Below are positions 1 through 7,282 of a DNA stretch of 64,000 bases, piece after piece. Origin of the DNA: QWPN01 sp044238145 (GTDB lineage: Bacteria > Planctomycetota > Planctomycetia > Pirellulales > UBA1268); assembly GCA_044238145.1 (NCBI GenBank), contig JBIIDT010000006.1, positions 5,974 through 69,973 of the forward strand, read 5' to 3'. A program made the translations under genes and the position numbers. Under the pieces are notes generated by a model. The model saw only the letters and a list, made by a program, of their open reading frames with translations, ran no database searches and had not been told where the DNA came from. Numbering within the stretch: position 1 is the stretch's first letter; each line of letters begins with the position of its first letter.

Positions 1-1181
1 TCGCCGGCGCGCTTGCCGCCCTTGATCCGGCGGAGGTCCGCACGGTGGCCTACGTGCCCCGCGAGGCCCGCGGTGACGCGGCGCTCGTGGCGCTGGCCTG
101 CGACGAACTGGTGATGCACCCGGCGGCGGCGCTCGGCGGCGAGGGCAACGCGGCGATCGGCGCACGGCAGGGGGAGGCGATCGCGGAGGGCTGGCGCGGG
201 GGCGTGGCCCAGGTCCGCGGGCGGCCGTGGTCGCTGCCGGTGGCCCTCGTGGTGCCGGGCGTGGACGTGAGCCGCGCCGTGCAGCGCGGCACCGGCCGCG
301 TGGCCTGCTTCTCCGCCGCCGAACTCGCCCGCCGGCCGGATCGCGACACGTGGGAGATCGGCCAGCCGGTGGGCACCGGCCCGCTCCTCCTCGACGGCCG
401 CAAGGCGGAGTCGCTCGGCCTCGCGACGCACCTCGTCGACGACGTCGCCGGCCTGCGGCAGGCGTACGGCCTCGCGGCCGACATGGCGATCGCCGAGCCC
501 GGCTGGGCCGAGCGGCTGCTCACGGCCCTGGCCAGCCCCGAACTCGCCTGGCTGCTGCTCCTCATCGGCGGCGCCGGGCTGTACATCGAGCTCAAGACAC
601 CGGGCGTGGGCCTCGGCGGTTTCGTGTCGATGGTGGCCTTCATCGTCTACTTTTGGAGCCAGCACCTGCAGGGCACCTCCGGCTGGCTGGAGGTGATGCT
701 GTTCCTCGCGGGCCTGTTCTGCGTGGCCGCGGAGATCTTCGTACTGCCCGGCGTCGGCGTGCTCGGCCTGGGCGGCGGCCTGCTCGTGATCGCGTCGCTC
801 GTCCTCGCCAGCCAGTCGTTCGTCCTCCCCGCCAACGATTACCAGATCCGGCGGATGGAGTGGTCGCTCGTGGGCGTGCTCGGGGCCACGGCGGGCGTGG
901 CCACGATCGGCTTCCTGCTCCGGCACTGGCTGCCGGCCACGCCGGTGCTCCGCGACGTGCTGCTCGTGCCGCCGGTGGAGGCCGTGGAGCCGGCCGGCGA
1001 GGACCTCGACGCGCTGCTCGGCGTCGACGGGACGACCACCTCCCGGCTCGCGCCGGCCGGCAAGGCGCGGATCGCCGGGATCGTCCGCGACGTCACCAGC
1101 GATGGCGCGCTGATCGAGCCCGGCGTCGCCGTCCGCGTGATCGACTGCCGTGGGGGCCGGCTTCACGTGAGGCCGCTGTGA
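1..1181 (+). CDS. NfeD-family membrane protein with ClpP-like N-terminal domain (5' truncated)
   Basis: The reading frame is open from base 3, so the true start lies upstream of the window. The visible 392 residues begin inside a ClpP/SppA-like fold (VALACDELVMHPAA matches the family's segment after the active-site helix). Hydrophobic segments follow at about base 520-840 and a small C-terminal NfeD OB-like domain at about base 1030-1170. Long NfeD proteins are membrane serine proteases usually encoded beside flotillin-like floA, as here. Where relatives carry an S-A-G serine motif this copy reads R-G-D-A, so peptidase activity is doubtful. The missing N-terminus prevents a firm statement. 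It lies 4 bases before the next NfeD gene, probably in one operon with it and floA. Confidence 0.85.
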   Translation, partial: AGALAALDPAEVRTVAYVPREARGDAALVALACDELVMHPAAALGGEGNAAIGARQGEAIAEGWRGGVAQVRGRPWSLPVALVVPGVDVSRAVQRGTGRVACFSAAELARRPDRDTWEIGQPVGTGPLLLDGRKAESLGLATHLVDDVAGLRQAYGLAADMAIAEPGWAERLLTALASPELAWLLLLIGGAGLYIELKTPGVGLGGFVSMVAFIVYFWSQHLQGTSGWLEVMLFLAGLFCVAAEIFVLPGVGVLGLGGGLLVIASLVLASQSFVLPANDYQIRRMEWSLVGVLGATAGVATIGFLLRHWLPATPVLRDVLLVPPVEAVEPAGEDLDALLGVDGTTTSRLAPAGKARIAGIVRDVTSDGALIEPGVAVRVIDCRGGRLHVRPL

Positions 1182-1185
1182 GCCG

Positions 1186-1800
1186 ATGACCGCACTCCTC
1201 TGGGTCGGTGCGCTGTTGCTCGTGGGCCTCGGCATGCTGGTGCTCGAGGTGTTCCTGCCGGCGGGCGGCGGGCTCGGGTTCCTGAGCCTCGTGGCGATCG
1301 TGGCGGCGGTGGCGCTGGCGTTCGTGGAGCACGGGGTCGCCTGCGGCATGGGCGTGCTGGCCTTCGCGTTCGCCGCGGTGCCCGCGGTGCTCGGACTGGC
1401 CTTCCGCTGGTTTCCCGACACGCCGCTCGGCCGCCGCGTGCTGCCCCCGCCGCCGGTGCCCGACGACGTGGTGCCCGACGCCGAACGCCGCCGGCGGGTG
1501 CGGGAGCTCGTCGGTCGCCGCGGTCGCGCGGCGAGTGAACTGCTCCCCTGGGGATCGGTCGAGATCGGCGGCGAGCGGATCGACGCGGTGAGCGAGGCCG
1601 GGCCCGTGGCGGCCGGCACCGAGATCGAGGTGGCGGCGGTACAGGGGACGGCTCTGGTCGTGCGGCCGGCGCCGCCGCGACCGGACCCGGAGGCCCTGCG
1701 GGCGGAACCACCCGAAAAACCTGCTTCCGCCCCGGCGCCGCGGCTCTCGCCGGTGCTCGAGGCGTTCGAGTTCGAGGACCTCGGCCGCCCGGAACCTTGA
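1186..1800 (+). CDS. short NfeD-like membrane protein
   Basis: A 204-residue protein with two or three hydrophobic helices in its first 80 residues and a soluble C-terminal region of the NfeD OB-fold type (about residues 100-160), then a Pro/Ala/Glu-rich tail. It lacks the protease-like domain of the gene before it. Short NfeD proteins are thought to partner flotillin-like proteins in membrane microdomains. It starts 4 bases after the stop of the long NfeD gene and is followed 55 bases later by floA, so the trio is probably co-transcribed. The family call rests on topology and context more than on strong motifs. Confidence 0.7.
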   Translation: MTALLWVGALLLVGLGMLVLEVFLPAGGGLGFLSLVAIVAAVALAFVEHGVACGMGVLAFAFAAVPAVLGLAFRWFPDTPLGRRVLPPPPVPDDVVPDAERRRRVRELVGRRGRAASELLPWGSVEIGGERIDAVSEAGPVAAGTEIEVAAVQGTALVVRPAPPRPDPEALRAEPPEKPASAPAPRLSPVLEAFEFEDLGRPEP

Positions 1801-1855
1801 CGGCCCCCCGTCCCCGAACGAGTCTTGCTGAGACAGTCCTTCGTCGGAGTCCACC

Positions 1856-2884
1856 GTGCTCAAGCTTCTGCCGCTGATCCTGCTCGCCGTGGCGATCTTC
1901 GTCGCCCTGCTGTTCTTCGCCCTCGTGGCCCGTTACCTGCGGCTGTGGGTGCAATCCTACGCCTCGAGCGCCGGCATCGGCCTCTTCGACCTCGTGGCGA
2001 TGAGCTTCAAGAAGGTGAACCCCACGGTCATCGTGCGCAGCAAGATCATGGCCGTGCAGGCCGGCCTCGGCGATTCCAGCGGCGTCACCCGCCAGGCGCT
2101 CGAGGCCCACTATCTCGCCGGCGGCCGCGTGCCGTTGGTCGTGCAGGCATTGATCGCGGCCAACAAGGCGAAGATGAAGGAGCTCAACTTCAAGCTCGCC
2201 ACGGCCATCGACCTGGCCGGCCGCGATGTCCGCGAGGCGGTGCAGACGAGCGTCTACCCGAAGGTCATCGACTGCCCCGGCAAGAACAGCGGCCGCGAGT
2301 CGCTCGACGCCGTGGCCAAGAACGGCATCCAGCTGAAGGTCAAGGCCCGCGTCACGGTGCGGACGAACCTCAATCAGCTGATCGGCGGGGCCACCGAGGA
2401 GACGATCATCGCCCGCGTTGGGGAAGGCATCGTGTCGGCGATCGGCTCGGCGGAACGGCACTCCGACGTGCTCGAGAACCCCGACGTGATCTCGAAGACG
2501 GTGCTCGCCCGCCGCCTCGATGCCAACACCGCCTTCGAGATCGTGTCGATCGACATCGCGGACATCGACGTGGGGGCCAACATCGGCGCCCGCCTCCAGG
2601 CCGACCAGGCCGAGGCCGACACCCGCGTCGCCCGGGCCAACGCCGAGGGCCGCCGGGCGATGGCCGTGGCCCGCGAGCAGGAGATGATCGCCAGCATCGA
2701 GGAGAGCCGGGCGGGACTTGTGGAGGCCGAGGCCGAGGTGCCCAAGGCGGTGGCGGAGTCGCTCACCTCCGGGCAGCTCGGCATCGTCGACTACTACAAG
2801 CTGCGGAACCTCCAGGCCGACACCGACATGCGGCGATCGATCGCCACCGGCACGCTGCCGACGGCGGCCGCGGCGGTGTCATGA
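1856..2884 (+). CDS. floA: flotillin-like protein FloA
   Basis: FloA is a membrane-anchored SPFH-type scaffold that forms functional membrane microdomains. The 342-residue product has one N-terminal membrane hairpin (residues 1-28), the highly conserved family block around GIGLFDLVAMSFKKVNP (about residues 42-58), an SPFH-like core, and an Ala/Glu-rich coiled-coil region near residues 235-310. Length matches FloA (about 330 residues). The start is GTG at 1856, preceded by CGGAG six bases upstream; no in-frame ATG gives the family N-terminus. The stop overlaps the ATG of the next gene (ATGA). The upstream NfeD genes are the classic floA neighbours. Confidence 0.95.
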   Translation: MLKLLPLILLAVAIFVALLFFALVARYLRLWVQSYASSAGIGLFDLVAMSFKKVNPTVIVRSKIMAVQAGLGDSSGVTRQALEAHYLAGGRVPLVVQALIAANKAKMKELNFKLATAIDLAGRDVREAVQTSVYPKVIDCPGKNSGRESLDAVAKNGIQLKVKARVTVRTNLNQLIGGATEETIIARVGEGIVSAIGSAERHSDVLENPDVISKTVLARRLDANTAFEIVSIDIADIDVGANIGARLQADQAEADTRVARANAEGRRAMAVAREQEMIASIEESRAGLVEAEAEVPKAVAESLTSGQLGIVDYYKLRNLQADTDMRRSIATGTLPTAAAAVS

Positions 2885-3492
2885 GGATGGACGCGGTGAT
2901 TGCCGGCCTGCCGTTCGCCGCGGGTTTCGACTGGCTCGAGAGCCTGCTGCCGGTCCTGTTCGTGCTGTTTTGGATCGGCTCGCAGATCGTCAACGCGGTG
3001 CAGCAGGCCCGACGTGGCCGCCAGCCGCCGGCCGTGCGGCCCGCGCGGCCCGTCCAGCCCGTTCCCGATCCGGCGCGGGAAGTCGAGGTCCGCGGGGAAC
3101 TCGATCGGCAGATCGAGGAGTTCCTCAGGCGCTCCCGGACCCCCGCCGCACGACCGGCGCCGCGGCGGCCGACGCCCGTCGATCAGCCGCGGGCCACCCG
3201 GACGCCGCGGACCACGACTGGCCAGTCGCCGCCGCCGCTGCCGGCCGCCCCGCCGGCGCAGTCCGCCGGCCGCAGCCCACCGGCCGGCGCGGACGTGGCC
3301 CGCCACGTGCACGCCGCGTTCGCGCACGAACTCGAGCACCTCACGTCGTCGCTCGAGGCCGGCGCGGAGCCGCGGCGGTCCACGGCCGCCGCGCCGGCGG
3401 CGGACCTGGTCGCGGCCCTGCGGAACCCCGCTTCGCTGCGGCAGCTCATCCTCCTTCGGGAGGTGCTCGATCGGCCCGTGGACCGCTGGTGA
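2881..3492 (+). CDS. small membrane-anchored protein of unknown function downstream of floA
   Basis: A 203-residue protein starting at ATG 2881, which overlaps the floA stop by four bases and implies translational coupling. Residues 13-40 form one hydrophobic segment. It is followed by an Arg/Pro-rich, probably disordered cytoplasmic linker and a short helical C-terminus ending LRQLILLREVLDRPVDRW. A second in-frame ATG lies six bases downstream (2887). I recognise no domain. The coupling suggests a role with FloA at the membrane, but that is inference from position. Confidence 0.75.
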   Translation: MRMDAVIAGLPFAAGFDWLESLLPVLFVLFWIGSQIVNAVQQARRGRQPPAVRPARPVQPVPDPAREVEVRGELDRQIEEFLRRSRTPAARPAPRRPTPVDQPRATRTPRTTTGQSPPPLPAAPPAQSAGRSPPAGADVARHVHAAFAHELEHLTSSLEAGAEPRRSTAAAPAADLVAALRNPASLRQLILLREVLDRPVDRW

Positions 3493-3504
3493 GGGGCGTC
3501 CGGC

Positions 3505-4461
3505 ATGGGGACACGAGCGACCGCCGCGAGCCCGACGTCCGCCGCGAGCGGCCGCACGCGTCTCGGCTGGATCGGTGTCGGCGTCATGGGCCGCGCCATG
3601 GCCGGTCGGCTGCTCGACGCCGGATTCGCGGTCACGCTCTTCAGCCGGCGGCGGGAGTCGGCGGCCGACCTGCTCGCCCGCGGCGCCGCCTGGGCGGACT
3701 CGCCGCGGGCGGTGGCGGCCGCGAGCGACGTCGTGTTCACGATGGTCGGCCATCCGGCCGACGTCCGCGCGGTCGTGCTCGGACCCACGGGTGCGCTCGC
3801 CGGGCTCGAGCCGGGCGGGATCCTCGTCGATCACACCACGAGCGCCCCGGAACTCGCCGCGGAGATCGCCGCGGCCGCGGCCGCCCGCGGCTGCTGGGCG
3901 CTCGACGCGCCGGTGTCGGGTGGTGATCGGGGCGCCCGCGAGGGCACGCTCACGGTGATGGTCGGCGGCGATGACGCTGCCCGCGAAGCGCTCGCCGCCT
4001 GCTGGCGGGCCACGGCCGGCACGGTCGTGGCCTGTGGCGGCCCCGGATCGGGGCAGCGGACGAAGCTCGTCAACCAGATCGCGATCGCCTCCGGGATGGT
4101 GGGCATGTGCGAGGCGCTGCTGTTCGCGCACCGCGCCGGCCTCGATCTCGAGACCACGCTCCGCGCCATCGCGCCCGGCGCCGCCGGCAGCTGGTCGCTC
4201 ACGAACCTCGCACCGCGGATCCTGCGGGGCGATCTCGCGCCGGGCTTCATGGTCGAGCACTTCGTGAAGGACATGCGGCTGGTGCTCGACGAGTGCCGGC
4301 GGATGAACCTCGACCTGCCGGGGCTGGCGCTCGCCGAGTCGCTCTACGCCCGGCTGATGGAGCAGGGCCGGGGCCGGCTCGGAACGCAGGCACTCGTGCT
4401 GGCGCTGGCACAGCAGTCGCACCTGGAGTGGCCGCCGGCGCCACCCCCGCAGCCTGCCTGA
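3505..4461 (+). CDS. beta-hydroxyacid dehydrogenase (3-hydroxyisobutyrate dehydrogenase family)
   Basis: A 318-residue NAD(P)-dependent dehydrogenase. The dinucleotide motif WIGVGVMGRAMAGRLL is near residues 20-35. The substrate-binding signature APVSGGDRGAREGTL is near residues 133-148, and the catalytic lysine lies in QRTKLVNQ near residue 190. The family acts on 3-hydroxyisobutyrate, tartronate semialdehyde, succinic semialdehyde or similar; the exact substrate cannot be told from sequence. The start is ATG 3505, preceded by GAGGGG eight bases upstream. It follows the floA cluster by 12 bases and is followed by a strong terminator hairpin, so it may be the last gene of that operon. Confidence 0.9.
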   Translation: MGTRATAASPTSAASGRTRLGWIGVGVMGRAMAGRLLDAGFAVTLFSRRRESAADLLARGAAWADSPRAVAAASDVVFTMVGHPADVRAVVLGPTGALAGLEPGGILVDHTTSAPELAAEIAAAAAARGCWALDAPVSGGDRGAREGTLTVMVGGDDAAREALAACWRATAGTVVACGGPGSGQRTKLVNQIAIASGMVGMCEALLFAHRAGLDLETTLRAIAPGAAGSWSLTNLAPRILRGDLAPGFMVEHFVKDMRLVLDECRRMNLDLPGLALAESLYARLMEQGRGRLGTQALVLALAQQSHLEWPPAPPPQPA

Positions 4462-4559
4462 ACCGCCTGTCCGGCCGGTGATTTTCGGCCGCGCAGGGGG
4501 GCGGCCGAGGCTGCCGGGGCGGCTCTTTCCGCGGCCGGGACGATCTCGAAAATCGCGGC

Positions 4560-4588
4560 TTGAGCGCCGGCCCCCCGTGGTCTACAAG
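4560..4588 (+). promoter_or_regulatory. candidate sigma-70 promoter upstream of a terminator hairpin
   Basis: TTGAGC (4560-4565) and TACAAG (4583-4588) are separated by 17 bases, each matching the consensus at four of six positions. It would start transcription near 4595, only about 30 bases before the perfect hairpin at 4624-4662. The product would be either a very short RNA or an attenuated leader for the gene at 4711. This is a pattern match only. Confidence 0.3.
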
Positions 4589-4623
4589 GGCTGCGGCAGG
4601 ATGGCCTTGGCCGTCCGGACGCG

Positions 4624-4669
4624 AGCGCGTAGACGAGGACGCCCAAGCCTCGTCTACGCGCTTCTTTTT
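4624..4669 (+). terminator. rho-independent terminator
   Basis: Bases 4624-4638 and 4648-4662 form a perfect 15-bp stem with a 9-base loop, followed directly by TCTTTTT. It lies 160 bases after the dehydrogenase stop and 40 bases before the next gene's start. It probably ends the floA/dehydrogenase transcript. It is the clearest intrinsic terminator in the window, with a T-tract on the plus strand only. A perfect 10-base palindrome (4612-4621) lies just before it. Confidence 0.85.
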
Positions 4670-4710
4670 GAACACGCCGGGCTCCGCCCACGGAAGGGTG
4701 GAGGCATGCG

Positions 4711-6138
4711 ATGCGCTGCAGTCCACGGATGGATTCGCCGCCGGTGCTCGCCGTTCTCGCGGCCGTTGCCTGCGCGGCGGCGTCGGCTGGGCCGCTGCCG
4801 GTGACCGTGCCGGTCTCCGCCACGCACACGCTCCTCCGTGCCGGCCCGGGCGACGACTTCTATCCGACCGAGCGGGTCGAATCGGGGGCGGCGCTCGAGG
4901 TCTGGGCGATCGACGAGTCGGGCTACTGCGCCGTGCGGCCGGTGGCGGGCAGCTATAGCTGGCTGCGGGCCCGCGACGTCGAGCGTGAGGCGGCCGCCGC
5001 CCCGCCCGCGCGGAACGTCGTCGCGGTCGTGGTCACCGACGGCGTGCCGGCGCGGGTCGGCTCGCAGCTCAACGACCTGCGGCACGTGTCGCAGGTGGCC
5101 CTCGAGGCAGGCGAGCGGGTGCGGGTCGTCGAGACCGTCGTCGTCCGCGACGGGCGGCATGCGGGTGAATGGGTGCGGATCGAGCCTCCGTCGGGCGAGT
5201 TTCGCTGGGCCCGCTGCGAGGATCTCGCGCTGCCGCCGGACCTCGCGCCGCCGGCCGCCCCCGTGCCGGCCGCGGGGCTGTCGGCCGCGGGCGAGGCGAT
5301 CGACGCGCTCCGTGAGGCGGGCGCCGCCGTCCGCCAGGCCGTGGCCGAGGCGGAGGAGGTGGCCACCGCACCGGCCGTGGAGCCCAGGCCGCTCGAGCCG
5401 CCGTCGGCCGTCGGCCGGCTGTTCTCCGGCTGGCTACCGCAGGGCGCCGGCGTCTTCGACCCGTCCGCGGCGCCGCAGCCCACCGCTGTCAGCGGCGGCG
5501 CGGTGACCGCCAGCGGCGACGAGCTGGCCGACATCGACCTGGCGCTGTCGCTCGCGGTCACCGGCCCAAGCGCCACGTGGAACCTCGTGCCGCTCCGCGA
5601 CCGGCTGCGGCTGGCCGCCGCGCGGGCCCACTCCGAGAGCGAACGCACCAGGGCCCAGGCGATCGACGCCCGCCTCGCCCGATTCGAGGCCATCCAGTCG
5701 GGTCAGCAGACGCTCGTGGCCGGGCCCGCGGGCGATCCCTCGCCCCTGCGGATCGGCGGCATGTGGTCGAGCCTGTCGGCCCTCGGGTCGCGGCCGATCC
5801 GGCCCGGTGTCATGTCCGGCGGCGCGCCGGCCGGCGGCCAGCCCACCTGGACGCCACCCGACCAGGTCGAGCGGACCGGCCGGCTGGCGACGGTGGTTTC
5901 GCGGCGGCCCGACGCCCCGCGGTGGGCGCTCGTCGACGAGCACAACAACGTCCTCACCTTCGTCACGCCCCAGGCCGGCGTGAACCTGGCGCCGCTCGTT
6001 GGGCAGCAGGTCTCGGTCCGCGGCGCGAAGGGCTACATGCCCGAGTACAAGCGGGACTACGTCGTCGCCGCGGAGGCGCGGACGCGGATCGCGTCGGTGC
6101 CGACGCCGGGCGGGGTGGCCGGCGACCGGACGCAGTGA
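4711..6138 (+). CDS. exported protein with two SH3-like domains
   Basis: A 475-residue protein with a signal-like N-terminus rich in Ala and Val (about residues 8-30). Two bacterial SH3-type modules follow: residues about 34-92, with the LLRAGPGDDFYPTERV type opening, and residues about 108-175, with WVRIEPP and FRWARCEDL. A Pro/Ala-rich linker leads to a helical segment (about 270-330). The C-terminal 80 residues are a compact beta-rich region ending near KRDYVVAAEARTRI. SH3 modules of this type bind peptidoglycan or peptides outside the cytoplasm. Start ATG 4711 has GGAGG seven bases upstream; ATG 4726 is an alternative. No enzyme domain is seen. Confidence 0.8.
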   Translation: MRCSPRMDSPPVLAVLAAVACAAASAGPLPVTVPVSATHTLLRAGPGDDFYPTERVESGAALEVWAIDESGYCAVRPVAGSYSWLRARDVEREAAAAPPARNVVAVVVTDGVPARVGSQLNDLRHVSQVALEAGERVRVVETVVVRDGRHAGEWVRIEPPSGEFRWARCEDLALPPDLAPPAAPVPAAGLSAAGEAIDALREAGAAVRQAVAEAEEVATAPAVEPRPLEPPSAVGRLFSGWLPQGAGVFDPSAAPQPTAVSGGAVTASGDELADIDLALSLAVTGPSATWNLVPLRDRLRLAAARAHSESERTRAQAIDARLARFEAIQSGQQTLVAGPAGDPSPLRIGGMWSSLSALGSRPIRPGVMSGGAPAGGQPTWTPPDQVERTGRLATVVSRRPDAPRWALVDEHNNVLTFVTPQAGVNLAPLVGQQVSVRGAKGYMPEYKRDYVVAAEARTRIASVPTPGGVAGDRTQ

Positions 6139-6142
6139 GGCG

Positions 6143-7054
6143 TCAGCGGCGCGCCGGCTCGAGCTGTTCGGCCGGCAGCCAGCGGGCGGCCAGCTCCGCC
6201 TGCATCGCCTCCGGTGTCGCCGTCGGCTCGGACCGCGAGCGGGCCACCCCGGTCGCCAGCCGCACGAGCAGTTTCCGGTCGGCGGGCGTGGTGCGGGCCA
6301 TCCGTCCGGCGAGCCGCTCCACGCCGGCCGGATTCCGTTCGGCCGCTGCCGCGAACTGCGTGACGAACAGGCTGATCTCGTGGAAGTTCGTGGCCGCGGA
6401 GTGGACGATGAGCGGCTGCAGCGTGCGGGTGACGAGCTCGAGGCCGAGACCGTCGACGTCGAGGAAGGCGTCGATCTGCACCGCCTGCCGCGGCCGGCCA
6501 AGGCCGTCGGGATCGGCGGCGGCGTGGCGGAGCACGACGAGGCACGAGCCGGTGAGCCGCTTGGGCGCCAGCGGACCGGTGTAGCCGCCGCGGCCGTGGA
6601 ACACGAGCAGGCCGCCACGGTCGGTCCGCTCGCGGTGCAGGAGTGTCACCACGCCCTCGGTGCCGTAGCCATCGGAGAGCCGCCACTGCCCCGGGCCCGT
6701 CGGGTCGAGGGCCAGGCGGCTGATGCCCAGCGTCCGCCACAGGTCGACCATCACCTCCGGCTTCGCGATCACGAAGTCGAGCAGGGCCGGATCGCAGGTC
6801 ACGACCTCGGTCGGCAGGCGGCGAAACAGCGTCGCCGCCCGGAGGCTCTCGGCCGCAATCCGCCGGTGCGGTTCGGCCATCCGCTCCAGGGGCACCGCCG
6901 TGGTGGCCCGGCGGCGGGCGTCCCGCCCCGAGGCCGCCGCGTCGCCCAGCGCCGCCGCGATGCCGCCCTGCGGCAGGGCCGGTGACTCGGCGCCGCGGAC
7001 GATCCCGGCCGCGACGGCCAGGCCGATCGCCAGCGCCACTGCGCGGCTGTCCAT
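6143..7054 (-). CDS. exported protein of unknown function
   Basis: A 303-residue protein with a typical signal peptide (residues 1-22, MDSRAVALAIGLAVAAGIVRG). I recognise no domain. The body is mixed alpha/beta with a His-rich central part (VVTLLHRERTDRGGLLVFHG, about residues 135-155) and an Arg/Glu-rich helical C-terminus. It converges with the SH3-domain gene, with only four bases between the stops, and diverges from the RND transporter. A G-rich stretch just before the ATG could serve as ribosome binding site. Confidence 0.8.
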   Translation of the reverse strand: MDSRAVALAIGLAVAAGIVRGAESPALPQGGIAAALGDAAASGRDARRRATTAVPLERMAEPHRRIAAESLRAATLFRRLPTEVVTCDPALLDFVIAKPEVMVDLWRTLGISRLALDPTGPGQWRLSDGYGTEGVVTLLHRERTDRGGLLVFHGRGGYTGPLAPKRLTGSCLVVLRHAAADPDGLGRPRQAVQIDAFLDVDGLGLELVTRTLQPLIVHSAATNFHEISLFVTQFAAAAERNPAGVERLAGRMARTTPADRKLLVRLATGVARSRSEPTATPEAMQAELAARWLPAEQLEPARR

Positions 7055-7215
7055 GGAAATCCCCCCGGCTCGACATGCCCCTCTCGACGGCGGCCGTCCG
7101 CCGTCTCCCGGGGCAGTTTTCGGCCTGCGGCGCCGCTCCGGCCCAATGATTTCGCCGGAGTTTTCCCGGGCCTTTCCCAGCTTGCCCGGACGGGCGTTTC
7201 GGCCCGAATCGTGGC

Positions 7216-7244
7216 TTGGCCCGGTGCCGCACCTTTCCTACCAT
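7216..7244 (+). promoter_or_regulatory. candidate promoter for the RND transporter
   Basis: TTGGCC (7216-7221) and TACCAT (7239-7244) lie 17 bases apart in the divergent gap, about 40 bases before the ATG at 7283. The spacing is ideal and each box matches the consensus at four positions. No experimental support. Confidence 0.35.
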
Positions 7245-7282
7245 CCCGCCCCGCGTCCGTCCGCCGGATCACCACCGCGTCG

